From Methyloversatilis sp. (GTDB lineage Bacteria > Pseudomonadota > Gammaproteobacteria > Burkholderiales > Rhodocyclaceae): DNA of 64,000 nucleotides. The notes beneath the pieces were generated by a model. The model searched no databases, had not been told where the DNA came from, and worked only from the letters and a program-made list of their open reading frames with translations. The stretch lies in the NCBI RefSeq assembly GCF_030696805.1, contig NZ_JAUYRO010000034.1, forward strand, positions 54,764 through 118,763. Direction: 5' to 3'. The position numbers and the translations under genes are program-made. This document shows, in pieces, positions 8,775 to 18,232 of the stretch (positions within the stretch are counted from its first letter, which is position 1; every line of letters begins with the position of its first letter).

Positions 8775-10382
8775 TTACGCGCTACGCATCACAAGCGACA
8801 CGAAAGCCAATATGGCGGCGTATGTAGCCACCAAGCCGCTCACACCGCCGAAGAAAAAGACACTTCGCCGGCGTTCGTATTTCTTGCGATCGTCCGAAAG
8901 CAGCATGGAGACCGAACCCAGAACCGGCACGCCCGAGATTTCAGAGAGTTTTTGTCCATCATGAAATACGGGGCGCAGTTGAGATACGACAAAGGACGCA
9001 GCCACTCCAACAAGCAGTGCAGCGACAATGACCGCAGTAAGGAGAATAAGTCGATTGGGCGCAACAGGTTGTGGAGCAACTCGCGGCGGCTCTATCAGCC
9101 GGAACTCCGCAACACCTGTCGCGTCCATCTCCTCAGCCATCGATGCCGATTCTCGACGCGACACAAGATTGTTGTAATTCGTTTTATGAATATCGTAGTC
9201 ACGATTCAACTGCGCAAATTCCGCTTCCAGCTCCGGCACAAGGCGTGACGATTGACGAAGCTTTTCCAGCCGACCTTGATATTCGGCAACCCGGGCTCCC
9301 AGAGAGGCAACAGATGCTTCTGCAGAGGCGAGAGCGATCTTGATCTGCAAGTACACGGGATTTGGAATCTGCTGCGACCCCGCCACTGGTTTTCTGGTAG
9401 CCACGGGTTCTTCTTTAGCCGCCAACGCAGCGGCTTCAGCCTCGTATCTATCAACGATCTCCTTACGCTCCGCTTCAAGTGCGCGAATGCGCGCCTTCGA
9501 AAGGACAATATCAGGATGGCGGTCTGTGTAACGCTGAAGAAGCGCCTCGATATCATTATTGATCGCTGATATCCGCGCATCAATCTCTGCGGTGGACGGA
9601 CCACCCTTTGATGACTGCATTCCTTGATATGTCGACTCCGCGGCAATGGTGGGTTCTTCTCCGAGCAATTGTCTTGCCAGAGAGTCGCGTGAGTTCGACG
9701 CCTCACGCAACTCCAGCTGAGCCTGGCTCAATTGATTCTGCACCTCTCCGAGGCTTCCGAAATAATCCTTCTGTCCACCGCCTGGGCGTTCAAGATTCTT
9801 CAGTCGAAACTCTTTTACCCGATTTTCGGCTTCAAGCAGTTTCGCTTCGTAGGATTTGATCTGTTCTTCAATAAACTTCCTTGCCTGGTCGGAATCCAGC
9901 CTCTTGCTACCAAGGCCGGACTCGACGAACAGGGATACCATCGCCTGCACGACTTTTTGTGCGCGCGGTGGTTTTTCATCGCGAAATGAAACAAAGTACA
10001 AGTTGTCCCTGCCCGAACTTGACAAGGTGATCTTCGTTATCAATTCGTCAATCAGCTTGTCCTTTTCTGTCTTGGTCTTCGCCTCAAGATCAAGATCTGC
10101 CATGCGGATGAGCTTTTCGATATTCGGACGACTGATCAGCGTCCGGCTCAGCATGTTGATTTGCTGGTCAATGTTTGGCTGAACAGCCAAACCTGACATG
10201 AGTGGGCGCAAAATCGATTGAGTGTCGACGTAGATCTTTGCAGAAGCCTGATATTGATCAGGAAGGATCAATACAACACCCATTCCGATGACACCGATCA
10301 ACCAGGCCGTCACCAAGCCAACCCAGCGGTAGCCCCAAGCCTGCCGCGCATACCCCGACAACTGGCCAAGAAGGTCATCCAC
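8775..10382 (-). CDS. XrtA-system polysaccharide chain-length determinant
   Basis: A 535-aa inner-membrane protein of the Wzz/PCP family (TIGR03007 type) that sets polymer length. It has an N-terminal membrane span (about residues 17-38), the Wzz periplasmic head, a long coiled-coil region (about 160-410), a Pro-rich motif EPPRVAPQPVAPNR before the second span near residues 445-465, and a short final span. Unlike Wzc it has no kinase domain; the next gene supplies that. It starts at GTG 10382 behind AAGGAG, 36 bp after the export lipoprotein gene. Confidence 0.93.
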   Translation of the reverse strand: MDDLLGQLSGYARQAWGYRWVGLVTAWLIGVIGMGVVLILPDQYQASAKIYVDTQSILRPLMSGLAVQPNIDQQINMLSRTLISRPNIEKLIRMADLDLEAKTKTEKDKLIDELITKITLSSSGRDNLYFVSFRDEKPPRAQKVVQAMVSLFVESGLGSKRLDSDQARKFIEEQIKSYEAKLLEAENRVKEFRLKNLERPGGGQKDYFGSLGEVQNQLSQAQLELREASNSRDSLARQLLGEEPTIAAESTYQGMQSSKGGPSTAEIDARISAINNDIEALLQRYTDRHPDIVLSKARIRALEAERKEIVDRYEAEAAALAAKEEPVATRKPVAGSQQIPNPVYLQIKIALASAEASVASLGARVAEYQGRLEKLRQSSRLVPELEAEFAQLNRDYDIHKTNYNNLVSRRESASMAEEMDATGVAEFRLIEPPRVAPQPVAPNRLILLTAVIVAALLVGVAASFVVSQLRPVFHDGQKLSEISGVPVLGSVSMLLSDDRKKYERRRSVFFFGGVSGLVATYAAILAFVSLVMRSA

Positions 10383-10418
10383 GAGCGATCAACTCCTTGT
10401 TGAAGATGTACATGGGGC

Positions 10419-11045
10419 TCAGAACCAGCTCTGCGGAATGATCAGGATGTCGCCCGGCTTGACATCAACGTTTGCACTGACGTCGCCGCGGCGGATCAAG
10501 TCTTTCAGGCGCACGTTGTATTGCTTGTCGCCTTCGGAGGTGCGCAGGATGGTCGCCGCATTACCGTCGGCGAAGTCGGTGATGCCGCCCACAGCGATCA
10601 TCACGTCTAGCAAGGTCATCTTCTGCTTGTAGGCCAGAGCCTGCGGTTTGGCCGCCTCGCCGATCACGCGGATCTGTTCGCTGTACGGGCCAATGCCGCC
10701 AGCGACGATGACGCTGACGATGGGATCGCGGATGTACTTGGACAGCACCTGCTCGATCTCGCGCGCCAGTGTCGTGGGGTCACGCCCGGCTGCCGGCAGG
10801 TCTTCGAACAGCGTGCCGGTGATCTTGCCGTCCGGCCGGATGGTGACCGTCGACGAAATTTCCGGATTGCGCCACACGACGATGCTGACCGAATCGCCCG
10901 GGCCGAGAATGTAGTTGTAGCCGTCGCTGTATGCCTGCGTCGGGGCGGCCGGATACGGTGACGAAGAGCACGCCACAAGCGCCAGCGGCGCAAGGAGCAA
11001 GGCACACTTGCGCAGTACTGACATCACAAAGATCGAACGAAACAT
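10419..11045 (-). CDS. Polysaccharide export lipoprotein (Wza-like)
   Basis: A 208-aa periplasmic/outer-membrane export protein (TIGR03027 type) and the first gene of the EPS operon. The signal peptide ends in the lipobox LVAC (Cys26). It is followed by the Poly_export domain with YILGPGDSVSIVVWRNPE and a SLBB-like domain (IRVIGEAAKPQ). Start ATG 11045 follows GGAGGA at ideal spacing; an internal ATG at 11024 is also possible. There are 85 bp between it and the permease gene upstream on the same strand, so it may be co-transcribed with the permeases or have its own promoter. Confidence 0.92.
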   Translation of the reverse strand: MFRSIFVMSVLRKCALLLAPLALVACSSSPYPAAPTQAYSDGYNYILGPGDSVSIVVWRNPEISSTVTIRPDGKITGTLFEDLPAAGRDPTTLAREIEQVLSKYIRDPIVSVIVAGGIGPYSEQIRVIGEAAKPQALAYKQKMTLLDVMIAVGGITDFADGNAATILRTSEGDKQYNVRLKDLIRRGDVSANVDVKPGDILIIPQSWF

Positions 11046-11130
11046 TGCATCCTCCAGAAGGACAGCGGCGAGACAAGCCGCGAATCATAGCCAATGCGCC
11101 CGACAGCGCGCTCTATTGCGTCACGGCTCA

Positions 11131-12342
11131 TCAGATGTTGTAGCGCAGCGCATCGACAATCGGCGTGCGCGATACGCGGTGGGCCGGCAAAAGCGCAGCC
11201 ACCAAAGTGGCGATCAGACCGACTCCGAATGCCAGGAACACCGTGTTGGGCAGCACCCTGACGGTAGCGGTGTAGGCGACATTCGAGTTCGGCGGAGGCG
11301 GCATCGGGATACCGACCTCGCTGATCGCCAACGCCGCGAGCGTACCCAGCACGACTCCCACCACGGCGCCGAACAGACCCAACATTGCGTTCTCCACCAT
11401 GACCAACCTGAACACGTAACCACGCGTGTTGCCCAGCGCCATCAGCGTACCGAATTCTCCCACACGCTCGAAGACGCTCATATTCACCGTGTTGAACACG
11501 CTGAGCAGCACCATGATCAATACAATCCATTGCAGCACGCCGAACTGCGTGCGATACAGCTCGACCGTCTTCGCGTAGAAATCAGACAGTTCCACCCAGT
11601 CCCGGATATCGAACCCCAGAGACTGCAACCGCGGAACCAGCAGATCCTTTACCAGCGCAGTGTCGGACGTGCGATGAAGCAGCAACACGATCGAATTGGC
11701 GCCATCGCGCGCCAGCAGCTCCCTCGCTGCTGCGATGGGAATCCTTACGGCACGCGTATCGAAATCTTTCGAAAAGCTTTGAAAAACGCCCACCACGTTC
11801 AGTTCTGTCGTGTTCAGGGCGCCGTCCGCAGTATTCATGATCAGCGTGACCGTGTCGCCCGGCTCAAGCGCAAGCGCCTTCGCCACGCCATCGCCGATCA
11901 GCACGCCCGACGCATCTTCGTCCTTCAGCTGCCGGCCCGCAGTGATCCGGACGAATGTACCGAGGTGATTTTCCTTGTCCGGCTCCACGCCCTCGCCGAC
12001 GATGGCCCAGTCGGCCTTGCCGTTGTTGAGCAGGCCGGCGAACCGGATGCGCTGAAGCACCGTGTCCGCTTCGGGCATCTTGGCCGCAAAGCGCGCGATC
12101 TGGTCGGCGTCCTCAATGACGTACTTTTCCGGCGAGCGTGAGCCCTTCTCGTAAAAACCCTGCTTGAAAACCTGTACATGGCCGAGCTGACTGTGAATCG
12201 TGGCCTCGCCCAGCTGGGTCAGCACATCCGCCACGAAACCGCCGGTCAGAATGAGACCGGATACGCCGAATACGATGGCAGCCAGCGTCATCGAGGTACG
12301 CGATTTCTGACGGAGGATGTTGCGCAGGGCAAGTTTGAACAT
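11131..12342 (-). CDS. ABC transporter permease, MacB/LolC type (second of pair)
   Basis: A 403-aa membrane permease with one N-terminal span, a large MacB-like periplasmic domain (about residues 40-265) and three C-terminal spans of the FtsX type. It lies 6 bp after a homologous permease, as expected for a LolC/LolE-like pair. No ATPase is adjacent; the best candidate is encoded at 20785-21537. Such transporters use mechanotransmission to move lipids, lipoproteins or peptides out of the inner membrane. The substrate is unknown. Confidence 0.88.
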   Translation of the reverse strand: MFKLALRNILRQKSRTSMTLAAIVFGVSGLILTGGFVADVLTQLGEATIHSQLGHVQVFKQGFYEKGSRSPEKYVIEDADQIARFAAKMPEADTVLQRIRFAGLLNNGKADWAIVGEGVEPDKENHLGTFVRITAGRQLKDEDASGVLIGDGVAKALALEPGDTVTLIMNTADGALNTTELNVVGVFQSFSKDFDTRAVRIPIAAARELLARDGANSIVLLLHRTSDTALVKDLLVPRLQSLGFDIRDWVELSDFYAKTVELYRTQFGVLQWIVLIMVLLSVFNTVNMSVFERVGEFGTLMALGNTRGYVFRLVMVENAMLGLFGAVVGVVLGTLAALAISEVGIPMPPPPNSNVAYTATVRVLPNTVFLAFGVGLIATLVAALLPAHRVSRTPIVDALRYNI

Positions 12343-12348
12343 GGCGGT

Positions 12349-13578
12349 TCAGCGACTCTGGCGCAAGGCGTCGACGATGTTCATGCGCGACGCTCTCCAG
12401 GCGGGATAAAGGCTGGACACGAAGCTGCTGACCACGGCAACCAGCATCGCCTGCGCGACGATATCGAAGGTCAGCATGATCTTGCCGTCAAACCCCTCCT
12501 CCATGCCGGGCGGCGGCGGCAATGGAATACCCACCGCGGAAATTCCGACCGCCAGCAGGCAACCCAGCACAACGCCCAATCCGCCGCCCACCACGCCCAG
12601 CATCAACCCCTCCGAAACGAAAATCCGCAGGATGCGACTCCGCGTGAGGCCCAGTGCCATACAGGTACCGATTTCGCTGACCCGCTCCATGACGCTCATC
12701 GACAGCGTGTTCGAAATGCTCAGCACGATGATCATCAGGATGATCAGCCGCACCACATTGATCTGACTGGAGAACAGGTCGCGCGTCTTGTTGTAGAAGT
12801 CGGCCAATTGGTACCACGGCACGAGCTCAAGCTTGTCTGCAGGGAGCACCTTGCGCAACTCGTCGATTTTGCTGTCGGTGTCGTTGGTGCGCTCCAGCAG
12901 CACCAGCCACTGCTGTGCGCCCGTCACCTTGACCAACTGCTGTGCCAGCGCGATCGGCATGCGTAGCGCCGAATCGTCGTATTCCTTGCTGACCGAATTG
13001 AACAGACCGACGATGGGCGCCTCGATCGCATTGATGCTGCCGCCGGCTGTCGTGGTCAGCAGCACAATGGTGTCGCCGACCTGGGCATCGAGATTGATCG
13101 CCAGCCCGCGCCCCATGATCATTTCGCTGGCCCCCTCTGCGGAGAGGTTTCGACCGCGACTGATGCGGATCGAACTCGACAGCACGGCCTCGGCCTGCGG
13201 CGACACACCTTGCCCGAGGAATGCGAAGGTATTTTCGCCCTTGCTCGCCAGGCCGTTGAAACTGAGTCTGGGCGCGATCACCTTCACGCCACTGCTGGAC
13301 TGCACCGCGGAACGCGCCGCATCCTCGCCCTCGATCATGAAGCCGAACGGATCCGAAGTGCCGCGCTCCACGTACCCCGGCCTGACAATCTGGATGTGGC
13401 CGAGCTGTGACTTGATCGTCGATTCGCGCATCCCGTCCATCAACCATTCGATGAATCCGGCCGAAAGGATCATGGCGACAACCCCGAAGCTGACCGCTCC
13501 GATCGCAATCATCGTGCGCCGCCCCTGCCGCAGCACGCTGCGCATGGCCAGTCGCAGATCAAGCAGCCAAAACTTCAT
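12349..13578 (-). CDS. ABC transporter permease, MacB/LolC type (first of pair)
   Basis: A 409-aa permease with the same architecture as its downstream neighbour: an N-terminal span, a MacB periplasmic domain, then three C-terminal FtsX spans. The two share the segment IQIVRPGYVERGTSDP / VQVFKQGFYEKGSRSP, which indicates duplication. It is transcribed away from the ThiF-like gene at 13694, with a 115-bp intergenic region that probably holds both promoters. The function is inferred to be envelope export of a lipophilic substrate. Confidence 0.88.
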   Translation of the reverse strand: MKFWLLDLRLAMRSVLRQGRRTMIAIGAVSFGVVAMILSAGFIEWLMDGMRESTIKSQLGHIQIVRPGYVERGTSDPFGFMIEGEDAARSAVQSSSGVKVIAPRLSFNGLASKGENTFAFLGQGVSPQAEAVLSSSIRISRGRNLSAEGASEMIMGRGLAINLDAQVGDTIVLLTTTAGGSINAIEAPIVGLFNSVSKEYDDSALRMPIALAQQLVKVTGAQQWLVLLERTNDTDSKIDELRKVLPADKLELVPWYQLADFYNKTRDLFSSQINVVRLIILMIIVLSISNTLSMSVMERVSEIGTCMALGLTRSRILRIFVSEGLMLGVVGGGLGVVLGCLLAVGISAVGIPLPPPPGMEEGFDGKIMLTFDIVAQAMLVAVVSSFVSSLYPAWRASRMNIVDALRQSR

Positions 13579-13693
13579 GCGGATTCGAAGGGTAAGATGC
13601 TAAGGTATTGCCAGCATAACAGTTTTTTACTTTCCAGCAGCCGTGAGCCTTCAGCGCAAAGTTCCGCTGGAGCGATTGCCGAATGGCAGGACG

Positions 13694-14572
13694 ATGATAA
13701 ATCACTCCTCGTTTGACTATAACGAAGCATTCAGCAGGAATCTCGGGTGGTTTACCGAAGCTGAACAGCAAAAATTGCGCAGCAGCACCGTAGCGATCGC
13801 CGGGCTTGGCGGGGTCGGCGGCATTCATCTGCTGACCCTGGCGAGGCTTGGCGTCGGCCGTTTCCACATCGCAGACTTCGACACCTTCGACGTGGCCAAC
13901 TTCAACCGGCAGGTGGGCGCCACGATGAGCACACTGGGCCAGCGCAAGCTCGACGTGCTGGCGGCCCAGGCGCGCGACATCAACCCGGAAATAGAGCTGA
14001 AGCTGTTTCCTCATGGCGTTTCGGCCGAATCCCCCGACGACTTCCTGCGCGGTGCGGACATATATATAGATGGACTCGATTTTTTCGCCTTTTCGGCGCG
14101 CCGCGCGACGTTTTCTGCCTGCCATCGGCTGCGTATTCCAGCCGTGACCGCGGCGCCGCTCGGCATGGGTTCGGCCCTGCTCATCTTTCTGCCCGACGCG
14201 ATGAGTTTCGAGGAGTACTTCCGGCTTGAAGGATGCGACGAAACCGAACAGGCGCTGCGCTTTCTGGTCGGTCTGGCGCCGGCAGGCCTGCACCGCCCGT
14301 ATCTGGTCGAGCCCTCGCGCATCAATCTGGCGGCACGGCGCGGCCCCTCGACCATGATCGCGTGCAATCTGTGCGCGGGTTTCGCCGCCGCCGAAGGCAT
14401 CAAGCTGCTGCTCGGTCGCGGCGACGTGCGCGCCGCGCCCTGGGGTCTGCAGTACGACGCCTTCCGCAACAAGCTGGTGCGTACCTGGCGGCCGGGTGGC
14501 AACAACAACCCGCTGCAGCGACTGATCATGTCCATCGGTCGTCGGCAGCTCGCACGCAAACCTTCGGCCTGA
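13694..14572 (+). CDS. ThiF/MoeB/E1-like adenylyltransferase
   Basis: A 292-aa Rossmann-fold enzyme of the ThiF/MoeB/E1 superfamily, which adenylates the C-terminal carboxylate of a protein or peptide. The nucleotide loop GLGGVG is at residues 37-42, followed by DFDTFDVANFNRQ (acidic and Arg finger region) and the GQRKLDVL helix. Only one CxxC (CNLC, near residue 234) is seen, so the usual zinc site of MoeB is incomplete. The frame opens at GTG 13643, but ATG 13694 behind AGGA is the better start. The next gene is a nitroreductase-like protein 27 bp away. No small ubiquitin-like partner is visible. Confidence 0.85.
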   Translation: MINHSSFDYNEAFSRNLGWFTEAEQQKLRSSTVAIAGLGGVGGIHLLTLARLGVGRFHIADFDTFDVANFNRQVGATMSTLGQRKLDVLAAQARDINPEIELKLFPHGVSAESPDDFLRGADIYIDGLDFFAFSARRATFSACHRLRIPAVTAAPLGMGSALLIFLPDAMSFEEYFRLEGCDETEQALRFLVGLAPAGLHRPYLVEPSRINLAARRGPSTMIACNLCAGFAAAEGIKLLLGRGDVRAAPWGLQYDAFRNKLVRTWRPGGNNNPLQRLIMSIGRRQLARKPSA

Positions 14573-14599
14573 CACCTCATCCAACGCGAGGCACTCCCC

Positions 14600-15667
14600 A
14601 TGCGCGTCATCGAACAGATCCTCGACCTCGCCCGCTGGGCGCCCAGCGGCGACAACACGCAGCCCTGGCGCTTCGAAATCCTGGCCGACGACCATGTACT
14701 GATTCACGGCCTCGACACGCGACACGACTGCGTGTACGACCTCGAAGGACATGCAAGCCAGCTGGCGCACGGCGCACTGCTGGAAACGTTGCGCATCGCC
14801 GCCACCCGACATGGCGTGCGCGCTGTGTGGGCGCGCAGGGCGGGCACGCCAGACACCCATCTTCTGTACGACGTACGACTGCAGCCGGACCCGACGCTGA
14901 CGGAAGACCCGCTCCTTGCCTATATAGAGCGACGGAGCGTTCAGCGACGCCCGATGCCTGGTGCGCCTCTGACGAGTGCCGAACGCAGCGCACTCGAAGC
15001 CACGGCACATCCGTTCAGGGTGCGCTGGTTCGAATCAAGATCGGAGCGATGGTCAATCGCCCGGCTGAATTTCGCCAATGCCAAGATCCGCCTGACCATC
15101 CGCGAGGCGTACGAGGTGCACAAGCGGGTCATCGAATGGGGCGCGCGGTTCAGCGAGGACCGCATACCCGAAGCGGCGGTCGGTGTGGATCCGATGACGG
15201 CGAAAATGATGAAGTGGGTCATGCACAGCTGGCCGCGTGTCGAGTTTTTTAACGCGTGGCTCGCTGGCACCTTCGCGCCCCGCGTCCAGCTCGACCTGAT
15301 TCCCGGCATCGTATGCTCGGCTCATGCCTGCCTGATCGCGCCGGAGCCCATGGAGACAGTCGAGCAGCGGGTGACCGCCGGCGCCGCGGTTCAACGCTTC
15401 TGGCTGACCTGCGAACAGCTCGGCCTGCAGCACCAGCCGGAAATGACACCCCTCATTTTCAGCCACTACACGCGCAGCGGGCTGCGCTTCACGACCTCCG
15501 ACAGCGCTCTGACCAGCGCTCGTACGCTGAGCGATACGCTTGAATCCATGCTCGGCAGGACTGATCTGGATCGCGCGTCCTGGCTATGCCGCGTTGGCCG
15601 GTCCCGCAACGCGCCGGGACGTTCCCTGCGCAAATCCGTGCAGCGCCTTCGGCCAGAGTCGAACTGA
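14600..15667 (+). CDS. Nitroreductase-like flavoprotein
   Basis: A 355-aa protein of the nitroreductase superfamily, starting RVIEQILDLARWAPSGDNTQPW, the FMN-binding signature (ARWAPSGDNTQPW). It is longer than classic NfsB proteins (about 220 aa), with a large central insertion. Such enzymes use FMN to reduce nitro groups or oxidise peptide azolines. It follows the ThiF-like gene closely and has its own GAGG ribosome site, so the two probably work on the same substrate. Pairing of an E1-like and a nitroreductase-like protein recalls azole-forming peptide systems, but no YcaO is visible. The substrate is unknown. Confidence 0.85.
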   Translation: MRVIEQILDLARWAPSGDNTQPWRFEILADDHVLIHGLDTRHDCVYDLEGHASQLAHGALLETLRIAATRHGVRAVWARRAGTPDTHLLYDVRLQPDPTLTEDPLLAYIERRSVQRRPMPGAPLTSAERSALEATAHPFRVRWFESRSERWSIARLNFANAKIRLTIREAYEVHKRVIEWGARFSEDRIPEAAVGVDPMTAKMMKWVMHSWPRVEFFNAWLAGTFAPRVQLDLIPGIVCSAHACLIAPEPMETVEQRVTAGAAVQRFWLTCEQLGLQHQPEMTPLIFSHYTRSGLRFTTSDSALTSARTLSDTLESMLGRTDLDRASWLCRVGRSRNAPGRSLRKSVQRLRPESN

Positions 15668-15814
15668 GCGTTCCGCGCACCGGGCGAACGGGTAGGCCAG
15701 CGCTGTCGGAATACTTTACAAAATCCGATCAGCACTTGAACGGGTACGCGGCAATCCCGAATTATTTAAAATAAAACCTTTTTTATTCAAACACCTATAC
15801 AAGACAGTAAAAAC

Positions 15815-15830
15815 TGGCCCAGCGATTGCT
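15815..15830 (+). promoter_or_regulatory. Sigma-54 (RpoN) promoter for PEP-CTERM gene
   Basis: The sequence TGGCCCAGCGATTGCT matches the -24/-12 consensus TGGCAC-N5-TTGCW at every key base (GG and GC in register) with one deviation (A to C in the -24 box). It ends 44 bp before the start codon of the PEP-CTERM protein. Sigma-54 control of PEP-CTERM genes in XrtA species is known. The flanking 200 bp are AT-rich and carry no gene. Confidence 0.75.
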
Positions 15831-15874
15831 TTAGTAGTTCCGTGGGTTCAGTAACCAACCAGTCGGAGTTAAAA

Positions 15875-16924
15875 ATGATCAAGTTCTCGAAGATTGCGAT
15901 CGCCGCGGCAATCGCCACTGCATTCTCGGTTTCGGCGCACGCAGCGCCGATCAGTGTCACAACGCCGAACGGCACGGTCAGCGGCATCACGTCGTTTGAC
16001 TGGGCACCGTCGCCGGTGCTGGCCCAGGGCGGCAATACAGCCTTTGCCCGCCTCGCCAACGGTATCAATGATGGTGTGCTCGGCACCAACCTGACCACCG
16101 CAGGCACCCCGCTCGTCGGCAACGCTTTCACGGTCTACTCGCAAGGTCGTCTGAATCTGTTCCAGGACGGAACGGGCGCAGCCACCTCGGGTCTCTGGAC
16201 CGGTGCCGGCAGCACCGCAGGCAAGTACGAAGTGACGTTTGAACTGGCTTACACGGAAATCGTCGGAGCAGCATCGACGTTCCCGACCAACCAGGCATTC
16301 TTCGACTTCGCCGCCGTCCAGACGACGAACTACTTCCGCATCTACGTGCAGGATCTGGATGCAGGCGGTGCAGTGGCTTCCAACTACGCTTCCGGCCTGG
16401 GTTTCTCGGACGGCACCATGGTGTTTGAAGGCGTCGTCGCTCCGGCCGCATCGCAAGCCGGCGTATTCTCGAACTTCTCAACCGGCGCTGGTATTGTTCC
16501 GCTGGGTAGCGATGGTGACGCGAGCAACGGCGTTTCGCCCTTCTCGGCAAACCCGAGCGTAACCGGCAGCGGCAGCACGCCGATCATCGACCTGCTGACG
16601 GTTGTTCCGACGACGTACGATCTGTCGTTCTGGAATGGTCAACTGATCGAGTTCCTGATTTCGAACATCAATCAGAACCTGCCCTTCACGTCGGTCGATC
16701 CGTCGGCAACCTTCATCGGCGGCTCCATCGTTCCGAACATCGGCGCGGTGAATGGCGGTACGACGTTCGTTCCGGGCACGGGTCTCGTGGCTGCTGGCCC
16801 GGACATCCTGTTCCAGACCGATCCGAACGGCCCGGTGCAACAACGTGTTCCGGAACCCGGCACGCTGGCTCTGGCTGGCCTCGCTCTGGGCGCACTCAGC
16901 CTGGCACGTCGCCGCAAGGCCTGA
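15875..16924 (+). CDS. PEP-CTERM sorting-domain protein
   Basis: A 349-aa secreted protein and a substrate for the exosortase encoded in this window. It has a signal peptide (MIKFSKIAIAAAIATAF, cleavage after SAHA). A low-complexity, Gly/Thr/Asn-rich body with no recognisable enzyme domain follows. It ends with the canonical tripartite sorting tail: VPEPGTLAL, a hydrophobic segment, then ARRRKA. ATG 15875 follows GGAG; an upstream GTG in frame lacks a ribosome site. A sigma-54 promoter lies just upstream and a strong terminator just downstream, so it is a single-gene unit. Confidence 0.95.
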   Translation: MIKFSKIAIAAAIATAFSVSAHAAPISVTTPNGTVSGITSFDWAPSPVLAQGGNTAFARLANGINDGVLGTNLTTAGTPLVGNAFTVYSQGRLNLFQDGTGAATSGLWTGAGSTAGKYEVTFELAYTEIVGAASTFPTNQAFFDFAAVQTTNYFRIYVQDLDAGGAVASNYASGLGFSDGTMVFEGVVAPAASQAGVFSNFSTGAGIVPLGSDGDASNGVSPFSANPSVTGSGSTPIIDLLTVVPTTYDLSFWNGQLIEFLISNINQNLPFTSVDPSATFIGGSIVPNIGAVNGGTTFVPGTGLVAAGPDILFQTDPNGPVQQRVPEPGTLALAGLALGALSLARRRKA

Positions 16925-16941
16925 TCGGTTAAAGCCGATTG

Positions 16942-16974
16942 AAAAAAACGGGAGCGAAAGCTCCCGTTTTTTTT
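16942..16974 (+). terminator. Rho-independent terminator
   Basis: The stem ACGGGAGC / GCTCCCGT closes a GAAA tetraloop and is flanked by A and T runs, so it can terminate in both directions. It lies 18 bp after the PEP-CTERM gene stop and downstream of the convergent glycosyltransferase operon. Confidence 0.93.
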
Positions 16975-17026
16975 CGTCCTGACACAATGAACAATGGCGC
17001 TTGAAGCGAGGTTGAAGGCGCCCTTT

Positions 17027-18232
17027 TCAGGCCTTGAGGATCGTGCCGATCAGATCGTTCAGCCGTTTGCCGGCGACGAAACCTGAAAAATCAGCGCGCA
17101 CACGCCCGGCTGCAGTGGCGAAACCCGGATCCCGGACCATGCGGTCGACCGCGACCTTCAACTCATCCTGTTTCACCGTGCCCGCACGCAGGCAAATGCC
17201 GGCGCCGGCATCCTGCACCCGCGACATGGTAAGGAACTGATCCATGTTCGAACAGATACCGATCACCGGCCGCCCCTCAGACAGCGCCTGATAGACGGTC
17301 GCGCTGCCGCCATTGCAGATGACGAAGTCCGCGCGCGCTGCGGCTGAAGCTCCTGGCAGATAATCGGCGACGAAACAGGAAGCACTGCTGGCCGCAACAT
17401 TCGAACGACCGGCGGTGGCCGTCATGCACTGCACGCCTTGCCGTTCGAGCACGTCGAACAACATCGGCAGCAGGTCGACGCGTCCGGTCGAACCCAGGGT
17501 CAGGTAAGCCAGCGGCCCATCGGGAATCTGCGTCCACCACTCGGGCAGCGGCGTATCCGGTGACCAGACGATGGGGCCGATGAAATGATGATTCGACGGA
17601 CAGTCGGCTGTGACCGGCACCAGAGACGGCGTATCGGCATACAACGTGAAATCGCCGTCGGTATAGGCGTAGCGAACATCCGGAAAGGTCGACAAGCCAT
17701 GCTTGCGCCGCAGCGCATTCAGCGGTCGTGCATGCAGGCGGAACGCGATGGGCTGCGCCATCCGGAAGATGGGCGTTGCCAGGGTCGGGCCGAGAAGGCG
17801 GGTGAGCGTGATGTCGGGGAGAGGAAAGCGCCGATGCACAGACCACGGACTCCAGTGCGCATTGCACAGCGCCATATACGGGATGCCCGCGACCCGCGCG
17901 GACACGCTGAGCGAAAGGCGAAAATCCCCCACCACGACATCCGGCTGCTCTCGTTGGAGCAATTCGACGTCCTGTTCGACATATCGCGCAAGTTCGGCCT
18001 GGGTGTACAACGGCGCACCTTCGGCGAGACGTTCAAGGAAAAGCGCGGGCGCAATGCTGTCGATGGCGATACGCGACAGACCCGTGCCGCGCAGGCACAG
18101 GTCGAACGCCCCGGCCGACGCAATACTGACATCGCACGCGGGCGCGAGCGCCTGCGCGAGAACGACCGGGCGCGCAACATGCGCAAGCGAGACCGCCTCC
18201 GCCACGAACAGCACGCGGCGGCGCTCAGCCAT
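17027..18232 (-). CDS. GT1-family (MGT/UGT-like) glycosyltransferase
   Basis: A 401-aa glycosyltransferase of the GT1 type, which glycosylates small or lipophilic acceptors. It starts MAERRRVLFVAEAVSLAHVA, and its donor-binding motif is DFVICNGGSATVYQALSEGRP near residues 320-340. The longer open frame upstream is a shadow: ATG 18232 overlaps the epimerase stop by one base (TGATG). It is the last gene of a four-gene minus-strand operon with the epimerase, the DUF1302 protein and the ABC ATPase. A UGT-like enzyme here suggests that a sugar is put on an exported, perhaps acylated, compound. Confidence 0.85.
   Translation of the reverse strand: MAERRRVLFVAEAVSLAHVARPVVLAQALAPACDVSIASAGAFDLCLRGTGLSRIAIDSIAPALFLERLAEGAPLYTQAELARYVEQDVELLQREQPDVVVGDFRLSLSVSARVAGIPYMALCNAHWSPWSVHRRFPLPDITLTRLLGPTLATPIFRMAQPIAFRLHARPLNALRRKHGLSTFPDVRYAYTDGDFTLYADTPSLVPVTADCPSNHHFIGPIVWSPDTPLPEWWTQIPDGPLAYLTLGSTGRVDLLPMLFDVLERQGVQCMTATAGRSNVAASSASCFVADYLPGASAAARADFVICNGGSATVYQALSEGRPVIGICSNMDQFLTMSRVQDAGAGICLRAGTVKQDELKVAVDRMVRDPGFATAAGRVRADFSGFVAGKRLNDLIGTILKA

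Noticed and set aside
11046..11130. Sigma-54 promoter for the EPS operon
   Set aside because: TTGGCTATGATTCGCGG looks similar, but the GG-to-GC spacing is one base short.
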